This document shows positions 17,540 through 27,831 of a stretch of 64,000 bases of DNA, piece by piece. Below the pieces are notes generated by a model. The model was not told where the DNA came from. It ran no database searches and worked only from the letters and a program-made list of their open reading frames with translations. Source of the stretch: Aliiglaciecola lipolytica E3 (GTDB taxonomy: Bacteria; Pseudomonadota; Gammaproteobacteria; Enterobacterales; Alteromonadaceae). The translations under genes were made by a program, and so were the position numbers. The stretch lies in NCBI RefSeq assembly GCF_000314975.1, contig NZ_BAEN01000036.1:1-64000 (forward strand), written 5' to 3'. Position 1 is the first letter of the stretch; each line of letters begins with the position of its first letter.

Positions 17540-18526
17540 ATGAATTTAGTTCATGGTGAGAGATTGGCTGAGATTAAACAGATCCAAAGGTTAGATTTGA
17601 ACCTTCTTAAAGTATTTGAAAGTCTATACTTGGAACAAAATATGACCCGAACGGCAGAAAGGCTGAATATTACGCCATCTGCAGTAAGTCATGCTGTGAA
17701 AAGGTTGCGAGACTGTTTGCAGGATCCATTGTTTGAGCGCAGTCAGAACAAAATGCTGCCTACCCCAGCTTGCAAGCGTATGGCACCACTGATTATTGAT
17801 AATTTGAGTCGCCTTAGGCAAATTCTGCAGCAATGGGGAGACTTTGATCCAGCGACTAGTCAGCATCACTTTCGAATCGCTATGCATGACGCTCTTGAAC
17901 CAGCAATTTTACCCAGTATTGCCAAGATGCTGTTCGAAACTGCACCAAATGCTACTTTTGCAAGTGTAAAAGTAGAGCGAAACCAGTTATCTAGAGCGTT
18001 GGCATCTGGACAATTTGATTTGGCTTTCGATGTGGCTATGCCGCTTAAGCCGCCGATTCGTCATCTCAATGTACGTAACGATAATTTCGTGATTTTGTTA
18101 GACCGTCAGCATGCTTTGAGCGATGCTATTGGGCAAGCACAGGGCGACTTTTCAGGTAACAAGATAAGCCGGGAAACCTATTTTACATCTGAACATATCA
18201 GTGTTTCACATCGTCCTACCGGTGCGGCTTTAGAGGATATCATGCTGCAACAGCAAGGTTTTACCCGGAACGTTGCGGTACGTTGTCAAAATTATTATGC
18301 AGCGAAAGAAATGCTAAAAGGCTCGCCATTTTTGCTCACGTTACCCCGCTCTTTGGCAATTCAGTTATTGGATACTAGTTTGGTATCTGTGCCAATTCCT
18401 TTTGAAATGCCGTTAATCTCTACACATATGTACTGGCATCAAAATACGGAAGATGATCTTGCTTTACGTTGGTTTAGAGAGGCAGTGAAGCAAATAATGA
18501 TAGATAATAATCAATTCAAAAACTGA
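17540..18526 (+). CDS. LysR-family transcriptional regulator
   Basis: The 328-residue protein has an N-terminal LysR helix-turn-helix (about 19-77: DLNLLKVFESLYLEQNMTRTAERLNITPSAVSHAVKRLRD) and a periplasmic-binding-protein-like effector domain (about 105-310). The N-terminus is about 15 residues longer than usual; an internal TTG about nine codons in could be the true start. It is divergent from the acyl-CoA dehydrogenase, its most likely target. The AlkC-like gene follows by 20 bp. Confidence 0.92.
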   Translation: MNLVHGERLAEIKQIQRLDLNLLKVFESLYLEQNMTRTAERLNITPSAVSHAVKRLRDCLQDPLFERSQNKMLPTPACKRMAPLIIDNLSRLRQILQQWGDFDPATSQHHFRIAMHDALEPAILPSIAKMLFETAPNATFASVKVERNQLSRALASGQFDLAFDVAMPLKPPIRHLNVRNDNFVILLDRQHALSDAIGQAQGDFSGNKISRETYFTSEHISVSHRPTGAALEDIMLQQQGFTRNVAVRCQNYYAAKEMLKGSPFLLTLPRSLAIQLLDTSLVSVPIPFEMPLISTHMYWHQNTEDDLALRWFREAVKQIMIDNNQFKN

Positions 18527-18546
18527 TTCAGTAATGTGGAAAAGAC

Positions 18547-19689
18547 GTGCCAGAACCGCTCAAAAATTTATTTAGTATCGAACTTATTACTTCAATGGCT
18601 AATCATTTTGCAATCCATCATGCTGCTTTTGATCGCGAAGCATTTTTATCTTTTGCTTGTGCTAACTTGGCGAAGTTGGAATTAAAACAACGTTCTAATC
18701 AAATTTTAGAAGCGATAAAACGCGGTATGCCTGATGACTTTGAGCAAACCGCCGAAATTATGCTAAAAAGCTTGGCCGAAGAGGAAGTCTGCGAAAAAAA
18801 ACAAGATCCAGATATGGCAATTGGATTAAAAGGGTGGGCAATCATGCCAATGGCTGAATTTGTCGGTTTATACGGACAAGCACACTTTGACACCTCCATG
18901 ACTTTGTTGCACGCCTTTACCAAGCGATTTACGTCAGAATTTGCTATCCGGCACTTTTTCTTAGCGTGTCCGGAAAAAACGCTTAATAAATTTCAGCAAT
19001 GGAAAGGAGATAAAAATTACCATGTGAGACGCTTAGTCTCAGAAGGCTGTCGGCCACGACTACCTTGGGGAATGCAACTTCCAATTTTTATTCAGCAACC
19101 TCAACTGATAATGCCGTTATTGGAACATCTTAAAGATGATAGCGAAGATTACGTTAGACGGTCAGTGGCAAACAATCTTAATGACATTGCTAAAGATCAC
19201 CCTGATGTTGTAGCTCAGGTAATGGCTGATTGGTCGCAAGGAGCTAGCACTAAGCGGCAAAAATTAATTCGTCATGCCGGCCGCACGTTACTCAAACAAG
19301 GCCACCCGCTGGCATTACAAAGCCAAGGGTATTTGCCGCCCAAACTAAAAAAGGTCGCGCTTTCTATCGCAGAAAATGTGCTAGAACTGGGCTCAAAGTT
19401 GCACTTTTCGCTACAAATAGAGACTTGTTCGCAACAGGAACAATTACTAATGATCGATTTTGCCGTACACCATTTAAAAGCGAACGGGAAATTATCTGCA
19501 AAGGTATTTAAATGGAAGCGTGTTACTTTGCAAAGTGGAGAGGTGTTATTATTGACTAAATCCCATGGGATTAAACCTATCACAACGCGCACTTATTATC
19601 CGGGGACACATAAACTTGAGGTGATCATTAATGGCGTGAGTGTGGCAATCAAGAACTTCGAACTCCAAATGAATATAAGCAGCTCGTGA
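18547..19689 (+). CDS. AlkC/AlkD-family DNA alkylation repair glycosylase with C-terminal Ig-like domain
   Basis: This 380-residue protein starts at GTG with a GGAA Shine-Dalgarno. Residues about 90-275 form HEAT-like alpha-hairpin repeats (FAIRHFFLACPEKTLNKFQQW, HVRRLVSEGCRPRLPW, YVRRSVANNLNDIAKDHP), the fold of AlkC/AlkD glycosylases that remove positively charged 3- and 7-methylpurines. Residues about 280-378 look like an all-beta, immunoglobulin-like domain (FAVHHLKANGKLSAKVFKW, SGEVLLLTKSH). AlkC members use such a domain for DNA contact. It is probably cotranscribed with the LysR gene. It ends 4 bp from a convergent gene. Confidence 0.85.
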   Translation: MPEPLKNLFSIELITSMANHFAIHHAAFDREAFLSFACANLAKLELKQRSNQILEAIKRGMPDDFEQTAEIMLKSLAEEEVCEKKQDPDMAIGLKGWAIMPMAEFVGLYGQAHFDTSMTLLHAFTKRFTSEFAIRHFFLACPEKTLNKFQQWKGDKNYHVRRLVSEGCRPRLPWGMQLPIFIQQPQLIMPLLEHLKDDSEDYVRRSVANNLNDIAKDHPDVVAQVMADWSQGASTKRQKLIRHAGRTLLKQGHPLALQSQGYLPPKLKKVALSIAENVLELGSKLHFSLQIETCSQQEQLLMIDFAVHHLKANGKLSAKVFKWKRVTLQSGEVLLLTKSHGIKPITTRTYYPGTHKLEVIINGVSVAIKNFELQMNISSS

Positions 19690-19693
19690 TGGA

Positions 19694-20005
19694 TTAGGAA
19701 ATTCGATATGCTGGCACATCCACGTTTTCGACACTAAGACCGCGCATTTTTAACGTGCCTAAATACCGCTCTTCTCCGGTGCTGGAAAATTCAAACGAAA
19801 ACTCTGTATACCAATCCAGTTTAGCTTTAAATAGGATTACTCTGGTTTTGCTTCGAGCGATACTTATCAATTGCAACCCATTGAGTTCACAGTAATTTTC
19901 TAAATAAACTTTTGCTTGTTCTGATATCGCTCGAATTCGCCAAAATTGAAACATAATTGCCGCAATAATGAATAACACGAGTATGTCGGTAAGATTGATA
20001 TTCAT
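19694..20005 (-). CDS. DUF3301 family small membrane-anchored protein
   Basis: The 103-residue protein has one N-terminal hydrophobic helix (about 5-22, LTDILVLFIIAAIMFQFW) followed by RIRAISEQAKVY and a soluble basic domain. This matches the DUF3301 family of gammaproteobacteria, whose function is unknown. It lies 3 bp downstream of the DUF3549 gene and is surely cotranscribed with it, as is usual in Alteromonadales and Vibrionales near truC. Confidence 0.85.
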   Translation of the reverse strand: MNINLTDILVLFIIAAIMFQFWRIRAISEQAKVYLENYCELNGLQLISIARSKTRVILFKAKLDWYTEFSFEFSSTGEERYLGTLKMRGLSVENVDVPAYRIS

Positions 20006-20008
20006 TTA

Positions 20009-21052
20009 CTAATCCTGATTTTTATGGCTCGAAAATAAATGACCTACCGCGGCAGATAATTGTTTCGATTTATTCGGGTACCTTAACATTGCTAAAACGT
20101 CGTCTCTGATATCAGGTAGTTGCACTAAATCCTGGAAAATGCCTTGGAATAGCGCGAAACTAGGATCTGCCGCTGCAACTTTTTCAAAAAATGATATTCG
20201 TATTGCTTCTGAGTCTAGGTAATGCCAAAGGCGCCCAGAAATAATAACCAATAGGTTGCTATTGTCAGATAATGTGCTGTTTAACACCAATTCAATCGCC
20301 TCAGAAACCGCCTTTTTTCCTGTAGTTTGAGCAAACGCTCTTAGCCCATGTTGCCATTTAATGGCGTCGTCTTGATGCTCATGCATCCATGCCATAATGC
20401 AATTTGTGCATGAGTCAGGGACGGGATGATTCTCCATGCTTATCAACAATTGATACTGTACTTGCACCGGAAACACATGAAAATACTCACTGATGTTGTT
20501 TTGGATATCGTTATTATCAAGATCGGCAACGATGTCAGCTAACCCTTGTAATGCAATGGTTTGCCAATCTATTACCATGGGAGATGCAATATAGGTTTTA
20601 GCTGCGTCATAATATTGAGAAAAACCTAATGATATCGCTTTTCTACTCTTACTATTAAAATCAGCCAATTGATTTTGATTGGGTAGAAATGAATAGGGAT
20701 TTTCAGGTAGTTGACCATTCTTTTTATCCGCATCTTGCAGCTCAGATCCTAGTGCATCAACAATAATCTGCAAGAAATGGTTGCGACAGGCTGAAACGAC
20801 CAGCCCAGTTTCATCAATTGGTAATTTAACAAACCAAATATATTGTTGTTCCGAACGCGTTTTATCCCAGAAAATAATGCCATACCAAGCGTGTTGAGCT
20901 CTCGTGAATGAAGGCTTCGCTTGTGCATTTTCTTGCTCTAAGAATTGCTGACTCGATATTTCGCGAATTGTTCTGCCCATATCAAACACGCGATAATTTG
21001 TTCCTGCGTGTAATAAAAATTCACTAATTGATGATATTTGGTTTTTGCTCAT
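20009..21052 (-). CDS. DUF3549 family protein
   Basis: The 347-residue cytoplasmic protein starts MSKNQISSISEFLLHAGTNYRVFDMGR, a hallmark of DUF3549. The N-terminal half is mixed alpha/beta (YGIIFWDKTRSEQQYIWFVKLPIDE). The C-terminal half is helical with HEAT-like elements and a FAQTTGKK / LRAFA stretch. Function is unknown. It is divergent from truC across 145 bp, a conserved neighbourhood in marine gammaproteobacteria. Confidence 0.87.
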   Translation of the reverse strand: MSKNQISSISEFLLHAGTNYRVFDMGRTIREISSQQFLEQENAQAKPSFTRAQHAWYGIIFWDKTRSEQQYIWFVKLPIDETGLVVSACRNHFLQIIVDALGSELQDADKKNGQLPENPYSFLPNQNQLADFNSKSRKAISLGFSQYYDAAKTYIASPMVIDWQTIALQGLADIVADLDNNDIQNNISEYFHVFPVQVQYQLLISMENHPVPDSCTNCIMAWMHEHQDDAIKWQHGLRAFAQTTGKKAVSEAIELVLNSTLSDNSNLLVIISGRLWHYLDSEAIRISFFEKVAAADPSFALFQGIFQDLVQLPDIRDDVLAMLRYPNKSKQLSAAVGHLFSSHKNQD

Positions 21053-21197
21053 AATCAGGTTGCGGTAATATGCTCTGTATACAAAATGTAAGGCCGCAGA
21101 GTATAGCGTTTTGCGTAAGCTTTAAAAAGAAATCGACAACGAAATCCTCAATTTTTACTAACCCTAAATAATATTTTAACTAAGGTGTTCCAGTTGC

Positions 21198-21953
21198 ATG
21201 CATTTAGATATTCTGTATCAAGATGAATATATTGTCGCAGTAGATAAACCTGCTGGTCTACTAGTTCATCGAAGCATGATTGACAGACATGAAACCCAAT
21301 TTGCAATGCAATTGTTACGTGATCAATTAGGGCAACACGTATTTCCCGTCCATCGATTAGATAAACCAACTTCCGGTGTGTTGCTATTTGCGCTGTCTTC
21401 AGAAATTGCCAAAACATTAAATCAACAATTTGCGGATAAGCATGTCAGTAAGACCTACTTCGCGATTGTCCGAGGTTATTCTCCAGAAGCGGGGCAAATT
21501 GATTATCCACTAAAAGAGAAGCTGGATAAAATTGCAGACAAAAAGGCACAGCAAGACAAACCTGCACAAGATGCGGTGACTGATTATCAATGTTTACAGC
21601 AATTTGAGTTGCCTTTTGCCGTAGGGCGGTATCAAACCTCACGCTTTTCACTTGTAAAGCTACAGCCGCTTACGGGACGAAAACATCAATTACGTCGGCA
21701 TATGGCACATATTAGACATCCTATTCTAGGTGATACAACTCATGGTGATGGCAAGCAGAACGCATTTCTGCGCCATCAATTTAACTTACAGGGTTTAGCA
21801 CTTAGTTGTTCTGAAATGGTGATAAGCCACCCGGTAACACAATTACGGCTGAAATTGGCAGCTCAATTTGATATAAGACTGGCTGTCCTTTTAGAACAAT
21901 GGGGCTTGAGCCTCAAGCAAATACAGAATCTTACTAATTTAAATAATGATTAA
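21198..21953 (+). CDS. truC: tRNA pseudouridine(65) synthase TruC
   Basis: The 251-residue enzyme of the RluA family carries the catalytic motif HRLDKPTSG with Asp55, plus LQPLTGRKHQLRRHM and HPILGDTTHGDG further on. TruC converts U65 to pseudouridine in the T-arm of some tRNAs. It has no S4 domain, as expected. The flavodoxin gene yqcA follows by 22 bp, the same pair as in E. coli. Confidence 0.95.
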   Translation: MHLDILYQDEYIVAVDKPAGLLVHRSMIDRHETQFAMQLLRDQLGQHVFPVHRLDKPTSGVLLFALSSEIAKTLNQQFADKHVSKTYFAIVRGYSPEAGQIDYPLKEKLDKIADKKAQQDKPAQDAVTDYQCLQQFELPFAVGRYQTSRFSLVKLQPLTGRKHQLRRHMAHIRHPILGDTTHGDGKQNAFLRHQFNLQGLALSCSEMVISHPVTQLRLKLAAQFDIRLAVLLEQWGLSLKQIQNLTNLNND

Positions 21954-21975
21954 TCAATCTTAGGAACAATTCATA

Positions 21976-22431
21976 ATGGTAGACGTGGGAATTTTTGTTG
22001 GCTCTGTTTACGGTAATGCTCAGCATGTTGCCGAGCAAGTGGAAGAAATGTTGGCTGAAAAAGGCCACAATGTAGAGCTATTTACAGAGGCAACAATTGA
22101 TGATTTTAAACAGACCAAGTCTGTGCTGTTTATCAGCTCGACTACTGGTCAGGGGGATATTCCACCTAATTTAGAGTTTTTGATCATGGATATGCGCGAT
22201 ACTATGCCTCTTATGGAACAAAAACCATTTGCCGTTATTGGCTTAGGTGATAGTAGTTATGGCGACAGTTATTGTGGCGCAGGAAAGCAAATATTTGAAT
22301 TGCTTGTCGAATTACAAGGGCGGCCAGTTTCGGATCTTTTGATTATTGATGCTATGGAGACGTTAGAGCCTGAATTAGAAGCAGTACCATGGGTAGAAAA
22401 GGTATTGCCAAAGTTGATTATCACCCAGTAA
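21976..22431 (+). CDS. yqcA: YqcA-type flavodoxin
   Basis: The 151-residue flavodoxin binds FMN through the phosphate loop GSVYGNAQHVAEQV and the flavin-ring loops SSTTGQGDIPPN and GLGDSSYGDSYCGAGK. It is a small electron carrier in the cytoplasm; its redox partner is not known with certainty. It is paired with truC in one transcript. Length and motifs match YqcA/MioC. Confidence 0.92.
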   Translation: MVDVGIFVGSVYGNAQHVAEQVEEMLAEKGHNVELFTEATIDDFKQTKSVLFISSTTGQGDIPPNLEFLIMDMRDTMPLMEQKPFAVIGLGDSSYGDSYCGAGKQIFELLVELQGRPVSDLLIIDAMETLEPELEAVPWVEKVLPKLIITQ

Positions 22432-22630
22432 CGTTGCGTCTAGAAGTTTGCCTCAACATAGAGATAAATGCGAAAGAATAGCTAATTGAAAAGTGCATGG
22501 TTATTTTTTCCGCTATCTTTTTGGCGGGAAATCACCGTATACTAAAAATCGATATATTAATATTTGCGCTTTAACTCTATATTTACAGTCAATTAAGACG
22601 TCAAACTTTGTGGGAGTAAATCACGCGTAC

Positions 22631-23131
22631 ATGATAAAAAAAGCAAGAGACTTCGCAATTGAATCTCACGGCGATCAAAAATATGGTAAGCATCCATACT
22701 CATTTCATTTAGATCAAGTAGCTGAAAAGGCTAGGGCATTTGGTGAAGAAGCCGAAGTTATTGCTTATTTGCATGACGTTGTTGAAGATACTTCCGTTAC
22801 CATTGAAGATATTGAAAGTCAGTTTGGTAAATTAGTCGCTATTTGTGTGTCAGTGATTACTGACGAAACAGGCAATAATAGACAAGAGCGTAAAGCAAAA
22901 ACCTATCGAAAAATGGCAGAGGTGAAAGGCGACGCTGAACTGGGACTAATCGTTAAGGTGTGCGACCGATTGGCTAATGTAAGCACTAGTATCAAAAACC
23001 ACAATGCTAAAATGTTCAATATTTATTGCCAAGAACATCCGGTTTTTAAGAAGTCTGCTTTTCGGCAGGGGTTATGTGACGATTTATGGCTAGAATTAGA
23101 CAACCTTATAGACACATCTAACAAAATCTAA
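22631..23131 (+). CDS. small HD-domain hydrolase, SpoT/MESH1-like
   Basis: The preferred start is the ATG at 22631, preceded by GGAG. An upstream in-frame extension to 22493 is rich in atypical residues and non-conserved. The 166-residue protein has the HD-domain ligands of RelA/SpoT hydrolase domains: His26 in YSFHLDQV, His48-Asp49 and Glu52-Asp53 in LHDVVEDTS, and Asp in KVCDRLANVS. It lacks synthetase and TGS/ACT domains. It could hydrolyse (p)ppGpp like MESH1 or another nucleotide. The hairpin terminator 46 bp downstream ends its transcript. A possible -10 (TATACT, 22538-22543) lies about 90 bp upstream. Confidence 0.85.
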   Translation: MIKKARDFAIESHGDQKYGKHPYSFHLDQVAEKARAFGEEAEVIAYLHDVVEDTSVTIEDIESQFGKLVAICVSVITDETGNNRQERKAKTYRKMAEVKGDAELGLIVKVCDRLANVSTSIKNHNAKMFNIYCQEHPVFKKSAFRQGLCDDLWLELDNLIDTSNKI

Positions 23132-23176
23132 ACGCGTTTCAATCTAGGTGGCCGTTCTGTTTTGTTTATAAATAAG

Positions 23177-23211
23177 AAAACCCTGTAAAAACAAATGTTT
23201 TACAGGGTTTT
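23177..23211. terminator. bidirectional intrinsic terminator
   Basis: A 14-bp perfect stem (AAAACCCTGTAAAA / TTTTACAGGGTTTT) with a 7-base loop lies between the HD-hydrolase gene and the convergent dapD. A and T tracts at its base act on both strands. Confidence 0.92.
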
Positions 23212-23239
23212 ATTGACTCAACAATTGAATTTTCTGTTG

Positions 23240-24064
23240 CTACTCAGCGGCACGTAATAATGCGTTAATACCAACTTTAGAACGTGTTTGAGCGTCTACC
23301 TTTTTCACAATTACAGCAGCGTAAAGACTGTACTTACCGTCTTTACTTGGCAGGCTTCCTGATACAACTACTGAACCCGCTGGCACTCGGCCGTAATGTA
23401 CTTCGCCGGTTTCACGATCGTAAATTCGCGTGCTTTGTCCAATATATACGCCCATTGAGATAACACTGCCTTCTTCAACCACAACGCCTTCTACAATTTC
23501 TGAACGCGCGCCGATAAAACAGTTATCTTCAATAATGGTTGGATTTGCTTGTAACGGTTCTAGAACACCACCAATACCAACACCACCTGATAAATGCACA
23601 TTTTTACCTATTTGCGCACAAGAGCCAACAGTGGCCCAGGTGTCAACCATAGTGCCTTCGTCTACAAACGCGCCTATGTTGACATAAGATGGCATAACTA
23701 CCACATTTTTGCCTACAAACGAGCCGGTTCTTACCGCTGCTGGTGGCACTATTCGAACGCCTTCCGCTTCAAATTGTGCTTTAGTGTAGTCAGCATATTT
23801 AAGCGGAACTTTGTCGAAAAAGCGGCTCTCAGCTCCATCCATTACATCATTATCATTAATCCGAAAATACAGTAACACGGCCTTTTTCAGCCATTGATGT
23901 ACAACCCATTCACCGGCTATTTTTTCTGCGACCCGGGCTTTACCCGAATTTAATAATTCAATCGCATTTATTACTGCTTGTTTCGTTGCATCGTCAACTG
24001 AGGCGGCTGTAATCGACGCCCTATTTTCAAATGCTGCTTCTATTTGGTTTTTTAACTCTGACAT
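23240..24064 (-). CDS. dapD: 2,3,4,5-tetrahydropyridine-2,6-dicarboxylate N-succinyltransferase
   Basis: The 274-residue enzyme succinylates tetrahydrodipicolinate in the diaminopimelate/lysine and peptidoglycan pathway. An alpha-helical N-terminal domain (1-100) is followed by left-handed beta-helix hexapeptide repeats (about 105-235: [31 protein letters not shown]). It forms cytoplasmic trimers. Its start overlaps the end of glnD by 13 bp, so it is translationally coupled to it, as in many gammaproteobacteria. Confidence 0.97.
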   Translation of the reverse strand: MSELKNQIEAAFENRASITAASVDDATKQAVINAIELLNSGKARVAEKIAGEWVVHQWLKKAVLLYFRINDNDVMDGAESRFFDKVPLKYADYTKAQFEAEGVRIVPPAAVRTGSFVGKNVVVMPSYVNIGAFVDEGTMVDTWATVGSCAQIGKNVHLSGGVGIGGVLEPLQANPTIIEDNCFIGARSEIVEGVVVEEGSVISMGVYIGQSTRIYDRETGEVHYGRVPAGSVVVSGSLPSKDGKYSLYAAVIVKKVDAQTRSKVGINALLRAAE

Positions 24065-26697
24065 GCTTCACCGCTAGTTGGAGGTTGATCTAATAATTGG
24101 ATTAATCGTTTTTTAAGTTGAACTTGTTGCTCAGTGGTTAATGCATGCTCTTGTTCATTGGCAATAATGAACAAATCCTCAGCACGCTCACCGATAGTAG
24201 AAATTTTTGCCATATGTAACGTAAAGTTAAGCTCTACAAATAGATGACCCACTTTGGCCAGTAAGCCAGGAGCGTCTAAGGCTTCAAGCTCCACCATAGT
24301 GACATCTGAGCTACTTTGATAGAAACGCACTTTAGTGGTGACATCTAGTTGCTTCATACGGCGTGACATTTTACGTCTATTATTGTGCTCTCGACCTGGC
24401 TTAGCAAGCTGATCTTCTATAGCTTCTAGCAAACTTTTCAAGCGGCTAGGGGAAGAAATGCGAGACCCATCTTGTTCTAACAGAATAAAACTATCGAATA
24501 CATAGCCGTCGTTAGTAATAGTAATTTGCGCGTCATGAATGGAACAGTTTCGGCTGTCTAACACCGAGGCAATTTGTGCAAATAGTGCAGGACGATTTTT
24601 CCCATAAACGAGTAATTCTGTCCCCGCTTTTGCGGTTGAATCATTTAGTGCAATAGTTAATGCGTTTTCATCTTTGGTGGCGGCTTTTGCGACTTCTTTG
24701 GCGTGCCAAGCTAGTTGCATCGGACTAAACCTAGCAAAATAGTCATTATTTAAGCGGTGCCAAAAATGGTCAATATCGGCAGCGCTAATACCATGTTTAT
24801 TCAACATTTCGCGGGCTTCAATTTGGTGCTTGTTGACCCTTTCCAATAAAGTCACGCCGCATTGTAAGCCGTTATCTAAGGCTTTTTGAGTTAACAAATA
24901 TAATTCGCGAATTAATGATGCTTTCCAATCATTCCAAAGATTATTATTGGTGGCGCGAATATCTGCCAAGGTAAGCGCATACAAATGCTTGAGATGATTT
25001 AGACTTTTAACTGCACGTGCAAAGTCACCGATAATTTCCGGATCATAAATATCTCTGCGTTGTGCCACTACGGACATCAACAAATGGTTCTCCACTAGCC
25101 ATCGAATCAGTTCGGCATCTTCTCCATCAATACCGTGTGCTTCACAAAATGTGACGACATCTGCCGCACCTAATACTGAGTGATCGCCATTACGACCCTT
25201 ACCGATATCATGAAAAATAGCTGCCAAATAAAGTAGTTCAGGCTTATCTGTTTCTTTCACGATTTTTTTACAGCGTGGAAACTCGATATTGTCGTCGCAA
25301 TGATAACTATGAACATATTTAACCAAGCGATGGGTGTGCTCATCCACAGTATAGGCATGGAAAAGATCGAATTGCATCATGCCCACAATGTGGTCCCATT
25401 GGGGTAAGTAGGATTGCAAAATACCGTGCTTATGCATTAAATCCCAACCGAGTCCAAAAAAGTTTGGATGCCGCATTAGTTGCATAAACAACTCGCGACA
25501 TTCGGGAATTTCACAATAATATTGAGTATTGAACTTCCTGCGAGCATTACGCAATTGTCGTAAGCAGCCAGAATGTAATCCAGTGCAATCTGGTGTGTCA
25601 GCAATCAATAGTAGAAATGACAGAATATCTTTTGGAGATTTAAAAACATCTTCTTCCCGCGGGTTAATCAAACCATCGGATAACTCAAAATTATCATCGA
25701 TAACCTGCAGGTTTTTCACCTTCAACTCGAGAATATCTTGCTTGAAATACTGAAGAAGCATGACATTTAGTTCTGACACACGACGCACGGTTCGGAAAAA
25801 TGATTTCATCATTTTTTCAACAGCTTCTTTGCCTTCACCGTAACCAAGTCGTTCAGCTACATCGGTCTGATAATCGAATAAAAGTCTATTCTCACTGCGT
25901 CCCGAGATTAAATGCAGTGCAAATCTAATTTGCCATAAATGTGAACGACACTCGATTAACTCCGCCCATTCACTTTCAGTAAAGTAGCCATGTTCAACTA
26001 GTTCGTGTCCGTTCCACACATTAAAATGCTGTTTTGCTACCCAGCCAATAGATTGAATATCGCGAAGACAGCCAGGATTTTCTTTGACATTCGGTTCGAG
26101 ATTATAAGATGTATCGTTAAATTTGCTGTGGCGTTCTTTTTGTTCTTCATATTTGGCCGTGAAAAAGTCTTTACTAGACCAATAACTTTTACTTTTGATT
26201 TTGCTTTGTAAGGTTGCAAAACTATCTGAGCAACCCACCAACAATCGTGATTCAACTAGATTTGTTGCAATAGTGGTATCGGATTTGGCTAAACTAAACG
26301 TTTCTTTAATGGTTCGAACAGACTGTCCAATATCTAATTTGATGTCCCATAATAGGGTAATGAATAAACTAATTTTTTCTTGAACTTTTGCATTAATGGT
26401 TTTGTGACTAAGAATCAGTAGGTCTACGTCAGAATGGGGTTGTAGTTGACCTCGGCCATAGCCTCCCACCGCCACTAGTGCTAGCCCTTTTTGTTCGTTT
26501 AGCCCACCTAAATCCCATGCTTTAATTAATAACTTGTCAATGAAAACAGCCCTATCATGTACCAGCTTATCTACCGGTACTTTAGTGAATTCTTGCGACA
26601 ACCAATCATAACTGTCACTCACACACTTTTTGAAACTGCGAATGTCATTGATATCAGTAATTTTTTGGATATTTTCTATGAGCTGGTCTAATGACAA
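24052..26697 (-). CDS. glnD: bifunctional uridylyltransferase/uridylyl-removing enzyme GlnD
   Basis: The 881-residue nitrogen-status sensor uridylylates and deuridylylates PII proteins. Domains in order are the nucleotidyltransferase ([17 protein letters not shown], about 78-94, with both catalytic Asp), a helical linker, an HD domain for UMP removal ([13 protein letters not shown], about 495-507), and two C-terminal ACT domains that bind glutamine (about 700-780 and 810-880). Length matches the family (about 890). It lies 159 bp downstream of map on the same strand and overlaps dapD. Confidence 0.97.
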   Translation of the reverse strand: MSLDQLIENIQKITDINDIRSFKKCVSDSYDWLSQEFTKVPVDKLVHDRAVFIDKLLIKAWDLGGLNEQKGLALVAVGGYGRGQLQPHSDVDLLILSHKTINAKVQEKISLFITLLWDIKLDIGQSVRTIKETFSLAKSDTTIATNLVESRLLVGCSDSFATLQSKIKSKSYWSSKDFFTAKYEEQKERHSKFNDTSYNLEPNVKENPGCLRDIQSIGWVAKQHFNVWNGHELVEHGYFTESEWAELIECRSHLWQIRFALHLISGRSENRLLFDYQTDVAERLGYGEGKEAVEKMMKSFFRTVRRVSELNVMLLQYFKQDILELKVKNLQVIDDNFELSDGLINPREEDVFKSPKDILSFLLLIADTPDCTGLHSGCLRQLRNARRKFNTQYYCEIPECRELFMQLMRHPNFFGLGWDLMHKHGILQSYLPQWDHIVGMMQFDLFHAYTVDEHTHRLVKYVHSYHCDDNIEFPRCKKIVKETDKPELLYLAAIFHDIGKGRNGDHSVLGAADVVTFCEAHGIDGEDAELIRWLVENHLLMSVVAQRRDIYDPEIIGDFARAVKSLNHLKHLYALTLADIRATNNNLWNDWKASLIRELYLLTQKALDNGLQCGVTLLERVNKHQIEAREMLNKHGISAADIDHFWHRLNNDYFARFSPMQLAWHAKEVAKAATKDENALTIALNDSTAKAGTELLVYGKNRPALFAQIASVLDSRNCSIHDAQITITNDGYVFDSFILLEQDGSRISSPSRLKSLLEAIEDQLAKPGREHNNRRKMSRRMKQLDVTTKVRFYQSSSDVTMVELEALDAPGLLAKVGHLFVELNFTLHMAKISTIGERAEDLFIIANEQEHALTTEQQVQLKKRLIQLLDQPPTSGEACQS

Positions 26698-26856
26698 ACG
26701 AGATACCTCAAAAACAAGCTAGTAAAGGACAATGAAACTTGAATCTATCTATTCGGTGTTACTTTGAATCTACAAAGTGTCTAATAACCTAAAGTGCTTA
26801 GCAAATAACTAAATCACGTTAGTCATAATCATTCATAATAAGTAAAACAATGAGAT

Positions 26857-27648
26857 CTAGTGCGATATCACTCTGTCGATCGTTTCATCATCTCGCAGAG
26901 TCAAGATTTCAACTCCGTCTTTTGTGACTAATAACGTGTGTTCCCATTGTGCACTTAAACTGCGATCTTTGGTGACGACAGTCCATTGGTCAGGCAGTAT
27001 TTTGGAGTAGCGTTTTCCTGCATTGACCATAGGTTCAATGGTTAAGCACATGCCTTCTAATAGCTCTACACCGGTATTTGGACGTCCATAATGCACAACT
27101 TGCGGCTCTTCATGGAAGTTTGCTCCAATGCCATGCCCACAATACTCGCGAACAATCGAATAATTGTGTTTCTCGGCATGCTGCTGGATCACATGACCAA
27201 TATCGCCTAAGCGCGCGCCAGGCTTTACCAGTTGAATGCCTTTATACAAACTTTCCTGAGTCACTCTGATTAAACGTTCTGCCAAAATGCTTGGTTTACC
27301 GACCACAAACATTTTTGATGTATCACCGTGATACCCGTCTTTAATGACTGTTACATCAATATTTACAATGTCACCATCTTTAAGTTTTTTATCTGATGGT
27401 ATGCCATGACAAATCACATGATTGACTGACGTACAAATCGATTTAGGGAAAGGGGGGTGTCCATAATTTAAAGGTGCAGGAATACCTTGCTGTTCATTGA
27501 CAATATAATCATGACAAATTTGGTTTAGCTCATCAGTGGTCACCCCTTTTTTCACATGGGGACCAATCATTTGCAACACGTCGGCAGCTAAACGGCCGGC
27601 TACACGCATTTTCTCAATTTCGTCTGGGGTTTTTATCGTAATTGTCAA
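26857..27648 (-). CDS. map: type I methionine aminopeptidase
   Basis: The 263-residue enzyme removes N-terminal methionine from nascent proteins. The pita-bread-fold metal ligands are visible: Asp in VNIDVTVIKDG and GDTSK, His in YCGHGIG, Glu in TIEPMVN and the late Glu in WEHTLLV. It is divergent from rpsB, an arrangement shared with E. coli. About 350 bp separate the two starts and hold the rpsB promoter and leader. Confidence 0.97.
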   Translation of the reverse strand: MTITIKTPDEIEKMRVAGRLAADVLQMIGPHVKKGVTTDELNQICHDYIVNEQQGIPAPLNYGHPPFPKSICTSVNHVICHGIPSDKKLKDGDIVNIDVTVIKDGYHGDTSKMFVVGKPSILAERLIRVTQESLYKGIQLVKPGARLGDIGHVIQQHAEKHNYSIVREYCGHGIGANFHEEPQVVHYGRPNTGVELLEGMCLTIEPMVNAGKRYSKILPDQWTVVTKDRSLSAQWEHTLLVTKDGVEILTLRDDETIDRVISH

Positions 27649-27796
27649 TTTTGCTTCCTAATAAAACACGGCTTAATGCATTAATGCGCGGAATTGTAAC
27701 TTTTCAGCCTAAAAATGTATAGCTACTAGCAATAATTGCCATTTGCAAAGTATCGAAAGTAGTTAGGTATAAATCTGCCCATTTAAGCGTTTTTAC

Positions 27797-27825
27797 TTGC
27801 GCATGACTGGGCTGCGTGGTATAAA
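27797..27825 (+). promoter_or_regulatory. rpsB promoter
   Basis: The -35 TTGCGC (27797-27802) and -10 TATAAA (27820-27825) are spaced 17 bp. A GC-rich discriminator (GCGCACCGC) follows, typical of growth-rate-regulated and stringently regulated translation genes. Transcription would start near 27832, giving a leader of about 165 nt. Confidence 0.65.
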
Positions 27826-27831
27826 GCGCAC

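Noticed and set aside
22493-22630. Longer start of the HD hydrolase
   Set aside because: The extension has no good Shine-Dalgarno and is Cys/Tyr/Lys-rich and unlike the HD family; ATG 22631 has GGAG upstream.
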